This document shows positions 1-10,675 of a DNA stretch of 64,000 nt, piece after piece (position 1 is the stretch's first letter; each line of letters opens with the position of its first letter). The position numbers and the translations under genes are program-made. Where the stretch lies: assembly GCF_900095285.1 (NCBI RefSeq), contig NZ_LT607734.1, forward strand, positions 1,550,001 to 1,614,000. The letters run 5' to 3'. Under the pieces are notes generated by a model. The model saw only the letters and a program-made list of their open reading frames with translations, searched no databases and was not told where the DNA came from. This stretch comes from Fusobacterium gastrosuis (GTDB taxonomy: Bacteria; Fusobacteriota; Fusobacteriia; Fusobacteriales; Fusobacteriaceae).

Positions 1-523
1 GATATAAAGATGAATAAGCTCTATTTTTTTCATCTATAATCATTTCTATTTCTCCGGCTAAAGGTTTTCTTTTAACATATGCCACTGTAAAATCTGCATT
101 TTTACTTTCATGGAATTCTAACATATCTTTAAAATCTACATTACAAATTATGTTGGAATCAGCTAAAATACAATAATCTTGTAACATAGAATTCACATAA
201 GGTTCTGCATTGTTTAATGATTCAAATTTTGTTCTGGCAACAGCATTTGTAATAGCAAGTGGAGGTAATATTTTTAAGCCACTATTTTTTCTGTTCAAAT
301 CCCAATCTTTTCCCCAACCAACATGGTCCATTAATGAATTATAATTACTTGTAGCTAATATACCAATATTGGGAACATTAGCTTTTACCAAATGAGATAA
401 TATAAAATCCACTACTCTATATCTACATGCAATTGGTAGAGAAGCTAAAGTTCTATCCTTTACAAAGCCACCAATGTCATAATTTTTAAAACTATCTGAA
501 AATAATATACAAAATGCATTCAT
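1..523 (-). CDS. glgD: GlgD regulatory subunit of ADP-glucose pyrophosphorylase (C-terminus cut by window edge)
   Basis: The reading frame starts MNAFCILFSDSFK and runs off the left edge, so only about 174 residues are visible. It resembles a nucleotidyltransferase fold, with stretches such as ILADSNIIC and DFTVAYVKRKP, but the first nucleotide-binding loop lacks the GGxGTRL signature seen in the neighbouring glgC. That is typical of GlgD, the non-catalytic partner that forms heterotetramers with GlgC. The start is chosen from the AGGAGG seven bases upstream. The gene begins 10 bases after the glgC stop, so the two are surely co-transcribed and probably made in similar amounts. Confidence 0.9.
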   Translation of the reverse strand, partial: MNAFCILFSDSFKNYDIGGFVKDRTLASLPIACRYRVVDFILSHLVKANVPNIGILATSNYNSLMDHVGWGKDWDLNRKNSGLKILPPLAITNAVARTKFESLNNAEPYVNSMLQDYCILADSNIICNVDFKDMLEFHESKNADFTVAYVKRKPLAGEIEMIIDEKNRAYSSLY

Positions 524-533
524 TTTTTACCTC

Positions 534-1709
534 CTATAAAGCCTTTTGAAGAATTTCTTTTTCTTTTACTAAACCTTTATGCCCTACAACTGTAATCATA
601 TCTTTTCCAGATTCAATTTCTTTGTGACCTATCACAGCTCCATCTTCAATAATTGCCTCTTCACCAATTATAGAATTATATACTCTCACATTCTTGCCTA
701 TTCTTACATTTTTCATAAGAACAGAATTATATATTTCTGAACTTTCATCTACATAAACACCTGATGAAATAATAGTTTCTTGAATTTTTCCTTTTATTAT
801 GCTTCCTTCAGTAACCATAGAATTAGAAATTTTTGCATTTTCTCCAATATATTGTGGCATAGATTCATAATGCCTACAATAAATTCTCCAAAGCGGATCG
901 TATATATTTAGTCCATCTACATTATGAAGTAAGTCCATGTTAGCTTGCCATAAACTTTCAATTGTTCCTACATCTTTCCAATATCCTTTAAATGGATAAG
1001 CATACATTTTCTTTCCTTCACGCAACATCATAGGAATAATATCTTTACCAAAATCATAACTTGTTCCTTCCATTTCTTCGCACTTAATAAGATATTTTTT
1101 TAATTCTGACCACTTGAATATATAAATTCCCATAGAAGCTTTTGTAGAAATAGGATTTTTAGGTTTTTCTACAAACTCTCTTATTGAAAGATCTGGGTTA
1201 GTATTTAAAATTCCAAATCTGGAAGCTTCTTCTAAGGGAACATCAATATGAGCAATGGTTAAATCTGCATCATTTTTTTTATGAAATTTTAACATTTCAT
1301 TGTAATTCATTTTATAAATATGATCTCCAGATAAAATTAAAACATATTCAGGAGAATACTGCTCTATATAGTTTAAGTTTTGATAGATCGCATTAGAAGT
1401 TCCTTTATACCAATCTCCACTCTCTCCACCAGTATAAGGAGGCAAGATAGAAAGTCCTCCATCCATTCTATCAAGATCCCATGGTGAACCATTTCCCATA
1501 TAAGAGTTTAATTCTAATGGCATAAATTGTGTTAGAACTCCAACTGTTGATATACCAGAATTTACACAATTAGAAAGTGGAAAATCTATAATTCTATATT
1601 TTCCACCAAAAGGTACTGCCGGTTTTGCCATATTTTTAGTTAATACTTGAAGACGAGTTCCTTGACCGCCAGCTAATAACATTGCTACTATCTCTTTTTT
1701 TAATCTCAT
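534..1709 (-). CDS. glgC: Glucose-1-phosphate adenylyltransferase (ADP-glucose pyrophosphorylase)
   Basis: This enzyme makes ADP-glucose from glucose-1-phosphate and ATP, the committed step of bacterial glycogen synthesis. The 391 residues have the usual family length. The N-terminus holds the nucleotide-binding loop [10 protein letters not shown], followed by [24 protein letters not shown] and [12 protein letters not shown] are further family blocks, and the last ~110 residues form the left-handed beta-helix region (repeats such as [12 protein letters not shown]). An AGGAGAG sits four bases before the ATG. It is the middle gene of glgB-glgC-glgD; the synthase glgA and phosphorylase glgP are not in the window and could lie beyond the left edge. 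Confidence 0.96.
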   Translation of the reverse strand: MRLKKEIVAMLLAGGQGTRLQVLTKNMAKPAVPFGGKYRIIDFPLSNCVNSGISTVGVLTQFMPLELNSYMGNGSPWDLDRMDGGLSILPPYTGGESGDWYKGTSNAIYQNLNYIEQYSPEYVLILSGDHIYKMNYNEMLKFHKKNDADLTIAHIDVPLEEASRFGILNTNPDLSIREFVEKPKNPISTKASMGIYIFKWSELKKYLIKCEEMEGTSYDFGKDIIPMMLREGKKMYAYPFKGYWKDVGTIESLWQANMDLLHNVDGLNIYDPLWRIYCRHYESMPQYIGENAKISNSMVTEGSIIKGKIQETIISSGVYVDESSEIYNSVLMKNVRIGKNVRVYNSIIGEEAIIEDGAVIGHKEIESGKDMITVVGHKGLVKEKEILQKAL

Positions 1710-1782
1710 AGTGCTCTCCTTCCAAAATATTTATTAACTTTTATTTGAATATATCTAATACTTTATTTTCTTCATTATTAAA

Positions 1783-3648
1783 TTATTTCTCAACTAGATA
1801 TATAGTTGAAAATGCTGGAATATTTACTTCAATGTGATATTCAAAATTGTTCCACTTTTCCTCTATTGATTCAATATTCCTATTTATTACACCTTTGCCT
1901 CCGAATCTTTTAGCATCTGTATTTAATAAAACTTTATATCTTTTCCTATTATCTACTCCTATTTTATACTTTTTTAATTCTTGTGATGAAAAATTGCTTA
2001 TCAATATTAATTCTTTTCCATTTTTATTGAATCTGGTAAAAACAAACACATTATTTTTATCATCATTCACTGTATTCCATTTGAAGCCTTGCCAATTTGT
2101 ATCGTTTTCCCATAATTCACTAGATTCTTTATATACTTTATTTAATTCTTTTATAAATTTATGATGGTTATTATGGTTGGGATAATTTAGTAATATCCAA
2201 TCTAGACCTTTTTCTTCGTTCCATTCAATAACTTGTGCTATGTCTGTTCCCATAAATGTAAGTTTTTTACCGGGATGAGCATACATATATGCCAAAAATG
2301 CCCTCAAACTAGGAAATTTATTATTGAAATCCACTGCTCCCCTATCTAAAATAGATTTTTTACCATGGACAACTTCATCATGAGATAAAGGTAAAATATA
2401 ATTCTCAGAAAAGGCATAAGTCAATGAAAAAGTCATATTGTTATGTATTCCTTTTCTAAAAAAAGGATCTTGTGAATGATATTTTAAACTGTCATTCATC
2501 CATCCCATATTCCATTTAAAGTTAAAGCCTAAACCTCCACTTTCAATAGGATAAGTTACCTTAGGCCAAGCCGTAGATTCTTCAGCTATCATAAATGCAC
2601 CTTTAAAAGTTCCATTTATGTGTTTATTTAAAAGTTGTAAAAATTTTATTGCTTCTAAGTTTTCATTTTTACCGTATTTATTAGCTTCCCATTCTCCATC
2701 TTTTCTATTGTAATTCAAATAGAGCATAGAGGATACTGCATCTACCCTTAAAGCATCTATATGATATTTTTCAAACCAATAAGAAGCATTTGAGATTAAA
2801 AAAGATATAACTTCTTTTCTTCCATAGTCAAAAATTCTTGTCCCCCACTCTTTATGCTCCATTTTTTTTATTGAAGAATACTCATATACATAGCCTCCAT
2901 CAAATTCACATAATCCTGCTTCATCCTTTGGAAAATGTCCAGGTACCCAATCCAAAATAACACCTATATCATTTCTATGACATTCATTGACAAAATACAT
3001 AAAATCTTCCGGTAATCCATACCTAGAAGTAGGAGCAAAATATCCAGTTACTTGATAGCCCCATGATTTATCAAAAGGATATTCTGATATAGGTAAAATT
3101 TCTATGTGTGTATAATTCATATTTTTTACATATTTAACTAATTCTTCTGCTAATTCTCTATAAGTGTAAAAACTCCCATCTTCTTTTCTTTTCCATGATC
3201 CCAAATGCACTTCATATATATTCATTGGTTTGTTATAAGGAACTTCTCTATTTTTTAACCATTTTTTGTCGGTCCAGTCATAAGGCGGAATATTATAAAT
3301 TTTAGATGAAGTATTGGGCCTTGTTTCAAAATGTTTAGCATATGGATCAGACTTATAAATAGTTTTTCCATCTGGAGTGATAAAAACAAACTTATAGCTA
3401 TCAAATTTATTTACTCCACTTATTTCACATTCATAAATTCCAGCTTGTGTTATTTTTTTTGCTTCATATTTATATGGTTCCCATTTACAAAATTCTCCTG
3501 TTACAAATACTTTTTTTGCATTTGGTGCCCAAACTCTAAATATACATTTATTCCCTTTTAAAAAAGAACCTAAATACTCATATGCTTTGTAATTGGTTCC
3601 TTCATGAAAAAGATATTCTGCCCATTCATTTTTATTGACTCCTTGCAT
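1783..3648 (-). CDS. glgB: 1,4-alpha-glucan branching enzyme
   Basis: GlgB introduces alpha-1,6 branches into glycogen. An N-terminal CBM48-like module (FRVWAPNAKKVFVTGEF) precedes a GH13 barrel. The catalytic blocks are visible: DALRVDAV carries the nucleophile Asp, MIAEESTAWP the general acid Glu, and LSHDEVVHGK the third carboxylate. A C-terminal beta-sandwich ends the protein. The frame stays open to an ATG at 3711, which would add 21 residues, but that ATG has only a weak purine run upstream. The ATG at 3648 has GAGGTGG eight bases before it and gives a 621-residue enzyme, so I prefer it. First gene of the leftward glycogen operon. Confidence 0.93.
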   Translation of the reverse strand: MQGVNKNEWAEYLFHEGTNYKAYEYLGSFLKGNKCIFRVWAPNAKKVFVTGEFCKWEPYKYEAKKITQAGIYECEISGVNKFDSYKFVFITPDGKTIYKSDPYAKHFETRPNTSSKIYNIPPYDWTDKKWLKNREVPYNKPMNIYEVHLGSWKRKEDGSFYTYRELAEELVKYVKNMNYTHIEILPISEYPFDKSWGYQVTGYFAPTSRYGLPEDFMYFVNECHRNDIGVILDWVPGHFPKDEAGLCEFDGGYVYEYSSIKKMEHKEWGTRIFDYGRKEVISFLISNASYWFEKYHIDALRVDAVSSMLYLNYNRKDGEWEANKYGKNENLEAIKFLQLLNKHINGTFKGAFMIAEESTAWPKVTYPIESGGLGFNFKWNMGWMNDSLKYHSQDPFFRKGIHNNMTFSLTYAFSENYILPLSHDEVVHGKKSILDRGAVDFNNKFPSLRAFLAYMYAHPGKKLTFMGTDIAQVIEWNEEKGLDWILLNYPNHNNHHKFIKELNKVYKESSELWENDTNWQGFKWNTVNDDKNNVFVFTRFNKNGKELILISNFSSQELKKYKIGVDNRKRYKVLLNTDAKRFGGKGVINRNIESIEEKWNNFEYHIEVNIPAFSTIYLVEK

Positions 3649-3745
3649 TTTGAAAACCACCTCACTGATTATGGTTATTTTTCTTTGTATAAAATTATCT
3701 AAGTCTACCATTTTTCTTTTAAAATATCAATTCTTTTATAGCCTT

Positions 3746-3756
3746 ATAATAGCACA
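3746..3756 (-). promoter_or_regulatory. Extended -10 promoter for glgBCD
   Basis: Read leftward, this is TGTGCTATTAT, which contains the extended -10 form TGnTATTAT. No good -35 lies 17 bases upstream, as is common for extended -10 promoters. An imperfect palindrome centred on AAAATTTT (about 3761-3780) lies just upstream and could be a regulator site. Confidence 0.5.
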
Positions 3757-3809
3757 TTTTAGAGTGAAAATTTTACTCTTTTTTCAAAATATTTTAAATT
3801 TATTTTCTT

Positions 3810-3842
3810 TTTCTTACAAATTTCTTACAAATATTATATAAT
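3810..3842 (+). promoter_or_regulatory. Promoter of the amylase-malQ operon with a tandem 11-bp repeat over the -35
   Basis: TTACAA (3814-3819), a 17-base spacer and TATAAT (3837-3842) make a near-consensus promoter about 30 bases before the gene start. The 11-mer TTTCTTACAAA occurs twice back to back (3810-3820 and 3821-3831). The first copy contains the -35 and the second fills the spacer. Such an arrangement could be an operator for a carbohydrate regulator, but no regulator is encoded nearby. Confidence 0.55.
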
Positions 3843-3872
3843 AACTCAAATTTAATATTATAGAGGTAAAAA

Positions 3873-5731
3873 ATGAAAAATGTAATATACAATCCACTTA
3901 TAAATAAAAGACCAAGTGGTGCAAGTAAGAATAATGAAAAAATTTATTTCAGATTTATATAGATGAAAAAATATCAATAAAAAATTTATCTTTGGTTATT
4001 TTTAATGATAAAAATGAAAATATAAGAAATAAATTTGCTATGAATTATCTAAATAAAAATGAAAATTATTTGTTGTATTCAATTCAATTAGATGAATTGG
4101 AAACTGGTTTATATTTTTATTATTTTGAATTTTTTGAAAATGAAAGTTTAAAGTATATTTCAAATTTTAATTTTAATGCCGAAATTAGTGATGAAATATC
4201 AACTTGGCAATTAACTGTATATAATAAAGATTTTCAAACTCCTGAATGGATAAAAGGTGGGATTATTTATCAAATATTTCCAGACAGATTTGAAAAAAGT
4301 GAAAACTTTATTCCTACAAAAGCGAAGAATAGCGAAGAAAGAATTATCCATTCTAATTGGACTGATATTCCTAACTCTGCTTTAGACACAAAAAATTATT
4401 CTGCAAAAGATTTCTTTATGGGAAACTTAAATGGAATTCTTGATAAAAAAAATTATATAAAAAGCTTGAATGTAAATATGATATATTTGAATCCTATCTT
4501 TGAAAGTTCTGAAAATCATAGATACTCAACGGCGAATTATTTTAAAGTGGATCCTTTTTTAGGAACCAATGAAATTTTTAAAAATCTTTGTACTGAATTT
4601 AAAAATATAGGTATAAATTTTATTTTAGATGGCGTTTTTAGTCATACAGGCTCTGATAGCATTTATTTTAATAAATACTATCGCTATGATGAGCTTGGGG
4701 CTTATAATTCCAAGGAATCTAAATATTATCCATGGTTTAAATTTATAGAATATCCTGAAAAATATGAATCTTGGTGGGGATTTGAAAATTTACCTACATT
4801 AAAAAAAGAAAACGCTGATTACATAGATTTTATTTGTAAAAAAGAAGAAGGAGTTTTAAACTATTGGCAAAATTTAGGAATAATGGGATGGCGAATTGAT
4901 GTTTTGGATGAATTTCCAGATGTATTTATAGATGAACTTAGAAAATCAATAAAAGAAAAGAATAAAGAAGCTTTTATTTTAGGTGAAGTCTGGGAAGATG
5001 CTTCAAATAAATTTTCTTATGGTAATAGAAGAAGATATTTGCTTGGAGAACAGGCTGATTCTATTATGAATTATCCTTGGCGAACAGCTATCATTGAATT
5101 GGTAAAATATAAAAATGTGGAACTTTTCGCTTCAAGAATTCAGAGTATTATCAATAATTATCCTCAACCTGCTCTTGACACTATGATGAACCTATTATCA
5201 AGCCATGATGTTGAAAGAATTATAACAGTTTTAGGAACTGATATTGAGAAAGTTAGTTATGAAGATAGAAAATATTTTAAGCTCGCTAAAGATGAATATG
5301 AAAAAGGTAAGGCTTTACAAAAAATGGCAGCATTTTTACAGTTTACTTTGCCTGGAATTCCTTCTATTTATTATGGAGAAGAAATAGGAATGGAAGGCTT
5401 TAGAGATCCTTTCAATAGACAATGTTTCTGTTTAGAAAGTGGTGATAGAGATTTATTAGAATATTATATTCAACTTACAGAATTTAGGAAAAAATATGAG
5501 AATAGCTTTAAAACAGGTTTTAAATTTGAAAAAATAAGCAAAACTCTTATTTCATATCATAGAAATGATATACTTTGTATTATAAACTTAGATGATAAAC
5601 CTGTTATTTATGAAGAAATAAATAAAGGAGAATTACTATTTTCAAATAGTAAAGTTTTCTTTACTGATTATGGTTTAGTTATTGGTGCTAATTCTTATCT
5701 AGCACTAAATACCAAGAAAGGATTATTATGA
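3873..5731 (+). CDS. GH13 alpha-amylase / neopullulanase-like maltodextrin hydrolase (one frameshift)
   Basis: A hydrolase of maltodextrins or glycogen fragments. The GH13 blocks are present: GWRIDVLDEF with the nucleophile Asp, LGEVWED with the acid Glu, and LLSSHDVERI with the third Asp. An N-terminal beta domain like those of neopullulanases precedes them. There is no signal peptide, so it acts in the cytoplasm. The best start (ATG 3873 after AGAGGTAAAA) runs into a TAG after 29 codons, whereas the main frame is open from 3938 and has no good start. Adding one T to the short run at 3947-3949 joins the two into a 619-residue protein. The disruption may be a sequencing error or a real mutation. 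Its stop overlaps the malQ start. Confidence 0.85.
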
Positions 5732-7212
5732 GAAAAGCAGGCATTTTACTTCCTATATTTTCTTTGCCATCTAAATATGGCATAGGCTCTTTAGGTGAAG
5801 AGGCATATAAATTTATAGATTTTTTGGCTAGAACAGGACAAAGTGTGTGGCAAATATTGCCTCTCACTTCTACCAGTCCAGAAGATTTTTTCTCACCCTA
5901 TAAAACTAATGGAGCATTTTCTGGGAATTTTGATTTTATTGATATAGATTTTTTAATAAGAGATAATTTCCTGAGCCAAAATTTTGTAAATTCTATTGAT
6001 TTAAAAGAATTTGAAACCGATCCAAGATATATCCATTATGAAAAAGTTAGAAAATTGAAAGAAATATTTTTTAAGGAAGCTTTTAAAAATTTTAAGGAAA
6101 AAGAATTTTTTAAAGATCCTAATTTTATTACTTTTGAAAAGAATAACTCCTTTTGGCTTCAAGAATTTTGTTCATATATGGCTTTAAAAGAAATCAATTC
6201 TTTTAAACATTATTCAACATGGATATACTCTAAAGAAAACCTTATAAGTGATTATGAAAATATTTTTAATTACCATAAATTTTTACAATTTTTATTCTAT
6301 AAACAATGGTTTGAATTAAAAAAATATGCAAATACCAAAAAAATAGAAATTTTTGGAGATATCCCCATGTATATATCGGATGATAGTTCAGATTTCTATT
6401 TTCATAAAGAATTATTTTTAACTAATGAAAAAGGAGAAATATCCTCTGTTGCAGGTGTACCTCCAGATGAATTTTCCGCAACTGGACAATGTTGGGGAAA
6501 TCCTTTATATAATTGGGATTATTTGAAAAGTACTAATTTTTCTTGGTGGATTGAAAGAATAAAAAAATCTTTAGAATTATATGATATTTTGAGAATTGAT
6601 CATTTCAGAGCATTTGAAAGTTTTTACAGTATAGATATAAAAACAAGAAATGCTACAAATGGAAAGTGGATAAAAACACCGGGAAAAGAATTTTTTGAAA
6701 CTTTAAAAAAAGAAATTCCCAATGCTAATATTGTAGCCGAAGATTTAGGAATCATAACAGAAGAAGTTCAAGCTCTATTGAATTATACAGGCTATCCCGG
6801 AATGAAAATTATACAGTTTGGATTCAATTCAGATGCCAATAATTTGAATTTACCTCATAGATTCCATAAAAATACTGTAGCTTATACTGGAACTCATGAT
6901 AATGCAACTCTTGCTGAATGGCTTTTAACTACTTCTAAAAATTCTCTTGAGTATGCAAAACAATATTTGAGATTGGAAACTTATGATAAATATAGTGAAG
7001 CTTTTATTCGCTCTGTTATGGCTTCTTGTTCTGAACTAGCAATAGTTCCTATACAAGATTGGCTTGACTATGGTTCATGGGCAAGGATAAATACTCCATC
7101 AACAGTAGAAATAAATTGGAAATTTAGACTTTTAAAAGATGAACTTAATGAAAATTTAGAAAATTATATCTCATATATAACTGGTCTTTATGGGAGATAT
7201 ATTAATAGATAA
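5728..7212 (+). CDS. malQ: 4-alpha-glucanotransferase (amylomaltase)
   Basis: MalQ disproportionates maltodextrins, transferring glucan chains and releasing glucose. The 494 residues match the GH77 length. Diagnostic blocks are GDIPMYISDDSSD, GVPPDEFSATGQCWGNPLYNW (split over the 250s loop), LRIDHFRAFESFY with the nucleophile Asp, VAEDLGIITEEV with the catalytic Glu, and TGTHDNATLAEW. The ATG overlaps the amylase stop in ATGA, so translation is coupled. Together the two enzymes break down the glucan that the divergent glgBCD operon helps to make. Confidence 0.95.
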   Translation: MRKAGILLPIFSLPSKYGIGSLGEEAYKFIDFLARTGQSVWQILPLTSTSPEDFFSPYKTNGAFSGNFDFIDIDFLIRDNFLSQNFVNSIDLKEFETDPRYIHYEKVRKLKEIFFKEAFKNFKEKEFFKDPNFITFEKNNSFWLQEFCSYMALKEINSFKHYSTWIYSKENLISDYENIFNYHKFLQFLFYKQWFELKKYANTKKIEIFGDIPMYISDDSSDFYFHKELFLTNEKGEISSVAGVPPDEFSATGQCWGNPLYNWDYLKSTNFSWWIERIKKSLELYDILRIDHFRAFESFYSIDIKTRNATNGKWIKTPGKEFFETLKKEIPNANIVAEDLGIITEEVQALLNYTGYPGMKIIQFGFNSDANNLNLPHRFHKNTVAYTGTHDNATLAEWLLTTSKNSLEYAKQYLRLETYDKYSEAFIRSVMASCSELAIVPIQDWLDYGSWARINTPSTVEINWKFRLLKDELNENLENYISYITGLYGRYINR

Positions 7213-7238
7213 AATATTGAAAAGTAATTTGTTTAACT

Positions 7239-7260
7239 AAGGTGATAGTTTCACCTTTTT
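7239..7260 (+). terminator. Intrinsic terminator after malQ
   Basis: AAGGTGA (7239-7245) pairs with TCACCTT (7251-7257) around a five-base loop, followed by a T run. Confidence 0.75.
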
Positions 7261-7308
7261 TATTTTAAATATTAAATTCATTTAAAAAAACACTATTTTT
7301 TTAATCTT

Positions 7309-7338
7309 TTGTTATTTTAGTATAAAAAATGTTATAAT
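7309..7338 (+). promoter_or_regulatory. Promoter of the type I restriction operon
   Basis: TTGTTA (7309-7314), an 18-base spacer and TATAAT (7333-7338). The -10 is extended (TGTTATAAT). It lies 34 bases before the hsdR start. The operon therefore appears to have its own promoter after the malQ terminator. Confidence 0.6.
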
Positions 7339-7372
7339 ATATAAAATTTTTGTATTAATATGGGGTGTTATT

Positions 7373-10300
7373 ATGCAGTCAAATTTTGAATTTCTAAAAA
7401 AAGATTGGGAAATATTAGCAAACATTGGTACTGTTGCAGAATATAATCTTTATGTAGATCCTAATACTACTATTATTAAAACAAGACAACTTGCTGAAGC
7501 CTTAGCTAAGCTTATGATGAAGGTTGAAAATTTAAGTGATAAAAAAACTATGCAACAACATGAAAGAGTAAAAATTCTTAAAGATAATGATTTAATAACT
7601 GATGATATTGATAAAATTTTTACTGCTCTTAGGACAAAAGGGAATAAAGCGGCTCATGGATTTTATGGTGATGAAGAAACTGCAAATAATTTACTTTCTA
7701 TGACAGTAAAACTATGTGCTTGGTTTCAAGAAGTTTATGGCTCTGATCATAATTTCTCTTCAGATGATATTAATTATGAGCAACCACAAAAAATTAATTA
7801 TGTTGAAGAATATGAGAAATTAGTTGCTAAATCCAATGAAAAGGATACAGAAACTGAAATTGAAAAATTTACACCTGATTCAAATCAGATTTCTATTGAA
7901 GAGAGAAGAAAAATTATTAAAGCCAAAAAAGAAATTTTCTTAACTGAAGCAGAAACAAGATTAGTAATAGATGCTCAACTTAGAGAAGCTGGTTGGGAAG
8001 TTGATACTCAAATTTTAAATTATAAAAAGAATAAGACTTTACCGGAAAAAAATAAAAATTTAGCAATCGCTGAATGGCCTTGTAAAAAAGATAATGGACA
8101 AAAAGGCTATGCTGATTATGCCTTATTTTGTGGGAATACATTGGTTGCACTTATTGAAGCAAAACGAAAAAATGTTGATGTTTTTTATGCTTTAAAAAGA
8201 GATTGTATAATGTATTCAAAAGGCATTATAATCGATGAAAATTCGATGAACGAAAGTGTTAAATTAGCTGAAACTACTCCTTATATAAATAATATCAAAG
8301 TTCCTTTTTTATATTCATCTAATGCAAGAAAATATAATAAAGAGTATAAAGAAAAATCTGGGCTTTGGTTTTTAGATGCCAGAAAAAATAATGAAGCTAA
8401 AGTTATAGCAAATTTTCACTCACCTAGTGATTTAATTTCTTTATTGAAAAAAGATATAGAAGAAGCAAATGAAAAACTAAAAAGTGAAGCTTTTTCTTAT
8501 TTAGAAGAAAATTTGGGCTTAAGATATTATCAAATAGAAGCAATCAAGGCAGTTGAAGCTGCTTTGATTAATGATAAAGATAAAGTTCTTCTAACTATGG
8601 CAACAGGAACAGGAAAGACTATGACTGCTCTTGCCCTAGCTTATAGACTTTTAAAAACTAAAAGATATAATAGAATTTTATTTGTAGTAGATAGAGCAGA
8701 GCTGGGCAGGCAAACAAAAGATAGCTTTGAAAATAACAAAATAGAACAGCAGTACCCCATTTCAAAAATATATGAATTAGAGGGCTTAGATGTTAAAATC
8801 CCTAGCGAGAACACAAAAATTCATATTGCAACTGTACAAGGGCTTATGAAAAGAATTTTCTCTCCTAATAGTGAAGAGGAAAATCTAAGTATTGGAATGT
8901 ATGATTGTATAATTATAGATGAAGCTCATAGAGGATATATTTTAGATAAGGAAATAAACGAAGAAGAAAGTCTATTTATAAATGAAGAAGACTTTCAAAG
9001 TAAGTATAGAAAAGTTATAGATTATTTTGACGCAGATAAAATTGCACTAACTGCAACTCCTGCAACTCACACTATTGAAATTTTTGGTCAAGCTGTATAT
9101 CAATATTCATATAGGCAAGGGGTAATAGATGGTTATCTTATTGACCATGAAACACCGTATAAAATAGTGACTAAACTTTCTGAAGATGGTATACATTATG
9201 AACTTGGTGATGAAATAAAATTTTATGATCAAGAAAAAGATGAATTAAAAGTTCTTAAGATAGAAGATGATGAGCTTAACTTTGAGATAGATGCTTTTAA
9301 TAAGAAAGTTATTACAGAGAATTTTAATCGTGCTGTCTGCTCAGCTTTAGTAAACAGAATAAATCCATATGGTCCTGAGAAAACTCTTATTTTTGCTGCT
9401 ACTGATGAGCATGCTGATATGATAGTAAGAATACTTTTTGAAGAATATAAAAAGGCTGAGTACAATGTTAACTATGATATGATACAAAAAATTACGGGTT
9501 CTGTGAAAGATGTAGCATCTCTAATAAAAAAATATAAAAATGAATTGTATCCTACAATAGCAGTTACTGTTGACCTATTGACAACTGGAGTTGATGTAAG
9601 AGAAATTACAAGCCTTGTATTTTTAAGAAAAGTAAAAAGTAGAATACTTTTTGAGCAAATGAAGGGAAGAGCTACTAGAACTTGTGATAGAATAGGAAAA
9701 GAATTTTTTAGAATCTATGATGCAGTGGAAGTTTATAAAGATTTGAAGGATCACTCAGATATGAAACCTGTGGTAGCTAATGCTTCTCTTACGATGTCTG
9801 AGCTATTTAAAAATATAAATGCAAGTGATGAGCCTTTTATACATAAGTTATTGTTAGACAAAGTTTTAGCAAAATTACAAAGAAAGAAAAATAAAATTAG
9901 AAAATTAGGAAATGATAATTTTCAACTTTTATCAAGTCAATTTACTTCAAAGAATTTTTCAGATATAGATGAATACTTAAAGTATTTAAAGGATCTTCCT
10001 GAAGAAAAAATCTATAAAACACTTGAAGAAAACAAAGAATTTTTAGGATACTTAGACTTTATAAAAAATGAAGATAAGACAAAAATTATATCTGAGCATA
10101 ATGATGAGGTAAAAGAGATATTTCAAGATTTTTCTGGCAAAAAACCTGAGGATTATTTGGAAAACTTTAACCAGTTTGTAAGAGAAAATCAAGATAAAAT
10201 AAAAGCTCTTACACTTTTAAAAACTTCTCCAAAGAATTTTACTAAAAAAGACTTAAAAGAAATTAAATTTTATTTAGATAGTGAAGGCTTTTCTGAAATG

Positions 10301-10645
10301 AATCTTAACTCAGCCTATAAAAATATGAAAAATGAAGATATATATGTAAATATTCTAACTTTTGTTAAAAATATTTTATCTGGTTCTCCTATTGTAGATA
10401 AAAAAGAAAAAGTTGAAGATGTTATGAAGAGAATAAAAAAATTAAATAATTGGAATCCTGTTCAAAAGAAAATACTGGAAAGTATTGAAGAGATTTTACT
10501 ACAAGATGATTATTTAACAAAAGAAGATTTTAATAAAGGTATTTTAAAAGAAAAATATGGAAGTTTTGATAAAATAAATTTAAAGCTAAATGAAAAACTT
10601 GAAGAAATTTTAGCTATTATCAATGAGGAAATTTTATTAAACTAA
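7373..10645 (+). CDS. hsdR: Type I restriction enzyme, R subunit (HsdR)
   Basis: The motor and nuclease subunit of a type I restriction-modification complex. The 1090 residues show, in order: an N-terminal DUF4145-like helical domain (1-~120); a nuclease of PD-(D/E)XK type with ADYALF (~246) and IEAKR (~262); a superfamily 2 helicase with Walker A ATGTGKT (~409), Walker B/DEAH in IIIDEAHRGY (~515) and the ALTATPAT block; and helicase motifs TTGVDV and QMKGRATR near residues 740-770. The C-terminal ~250 residues are the charged helical region that contacts HsdM. GGGGTG lies before the ATG. It heads a run of same-strand genes reaching at least 14496. Confidence 0.95.
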   Translation: MQSNFEFLKKDWEILANIGTVAEYNLYVDPNTTIIKTRQLAEALAKLMMKVENLSDKKTMQQHERVKILKDNDLITDDIDKIFTALRTKGNKAAHGFYGDEETANNLLSMTVKLCAWFQEVYGSDHNFSSDDINYEQPQKINYVEEYEKLVAKSNEKDTETEIEKFTPDSNQISIEERRKIIKAKKEIFLTEAETRLVIDAQLREAGWEVDTQILNYKKNKTLPEKNKNLAIAEWPCKKDNGQKGYADYALFCGNTLVALIEAKRKNVDVFYALKRDCIMYSKGIIIDENSMNESVKLAETTPYINNIKVPFLYSSNARKYNKEYKEKSGLWFLDARKNNEAKVIANFHSPSDLISLLKKDIEEANEKLKSEAFSYLEENLGLRYYQIEAIKAVEAALINDKDKVLLTMATGTGKTMTALALAYRLLKTKRYNRILFVVDRAELGRQTKDSFENNKIEQQYPISKIYELEGLDVKIPSENTKIHIATVQGLMKRIFSPNSEEENLSIGMYDCIIIDEAHRGYILDKEINEEESLFINEEDFQSKYRKVIDYFDADKIALTATPATHTIEIFGQAVYQYSYRQGVIDGYLIDHETPYKIVTKLSEDGIHYELGDEIKFYDQEKDELKVLKIEDDELNFEIDAFNKKVITENFNRAVCSALVNRINPYGPEKTLIFAATDEHADMIVRILFEEYKKAEYNVNYDMIQKITGSVKDVASLIKKYKNELYPTIAVTVDLLTTGVDVREITSLVFLRKVKSRILFEQMKGRATRTCDRIGKEFFRIYDAVEVYKDLKDHSDMKPVVANASLTMSELFKNINASDEPFIHKLLLDKVLAKLQRKKNKIRKLGNDNFQLLSSQFTSKNFSDIDEYLKYLKDLPEEKIYKTLEENKEFLGYLDFIKNEDKTKIISEHNDEVKEIFQDFSGKKPEDYLENFNQFVRENQDKIKALTLLKTSPKNFTKKDLKEIKFYLDSEGFSEMNLNSAYKNMKNEDIYVNILTFVKNILSGSPIVDKKEKVEDVMKRIKKLNNWNPVQKKILESIEEILLQDDYLTKEDFNKGILKEKYGSFDKINLKLNEKLEEILAIINEEILLN

Positions 10646-10675
10646 TATAAAGAAATTAAATAAGAAGAGGTAAAG

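Noticed and set aside
1847-2164. Rightward 105-codon frame opposite glgB
   Set aside because: Antisense to a conserved enzyme; the hydrophobic content comes from reversing Lys/Asn-rich codons.
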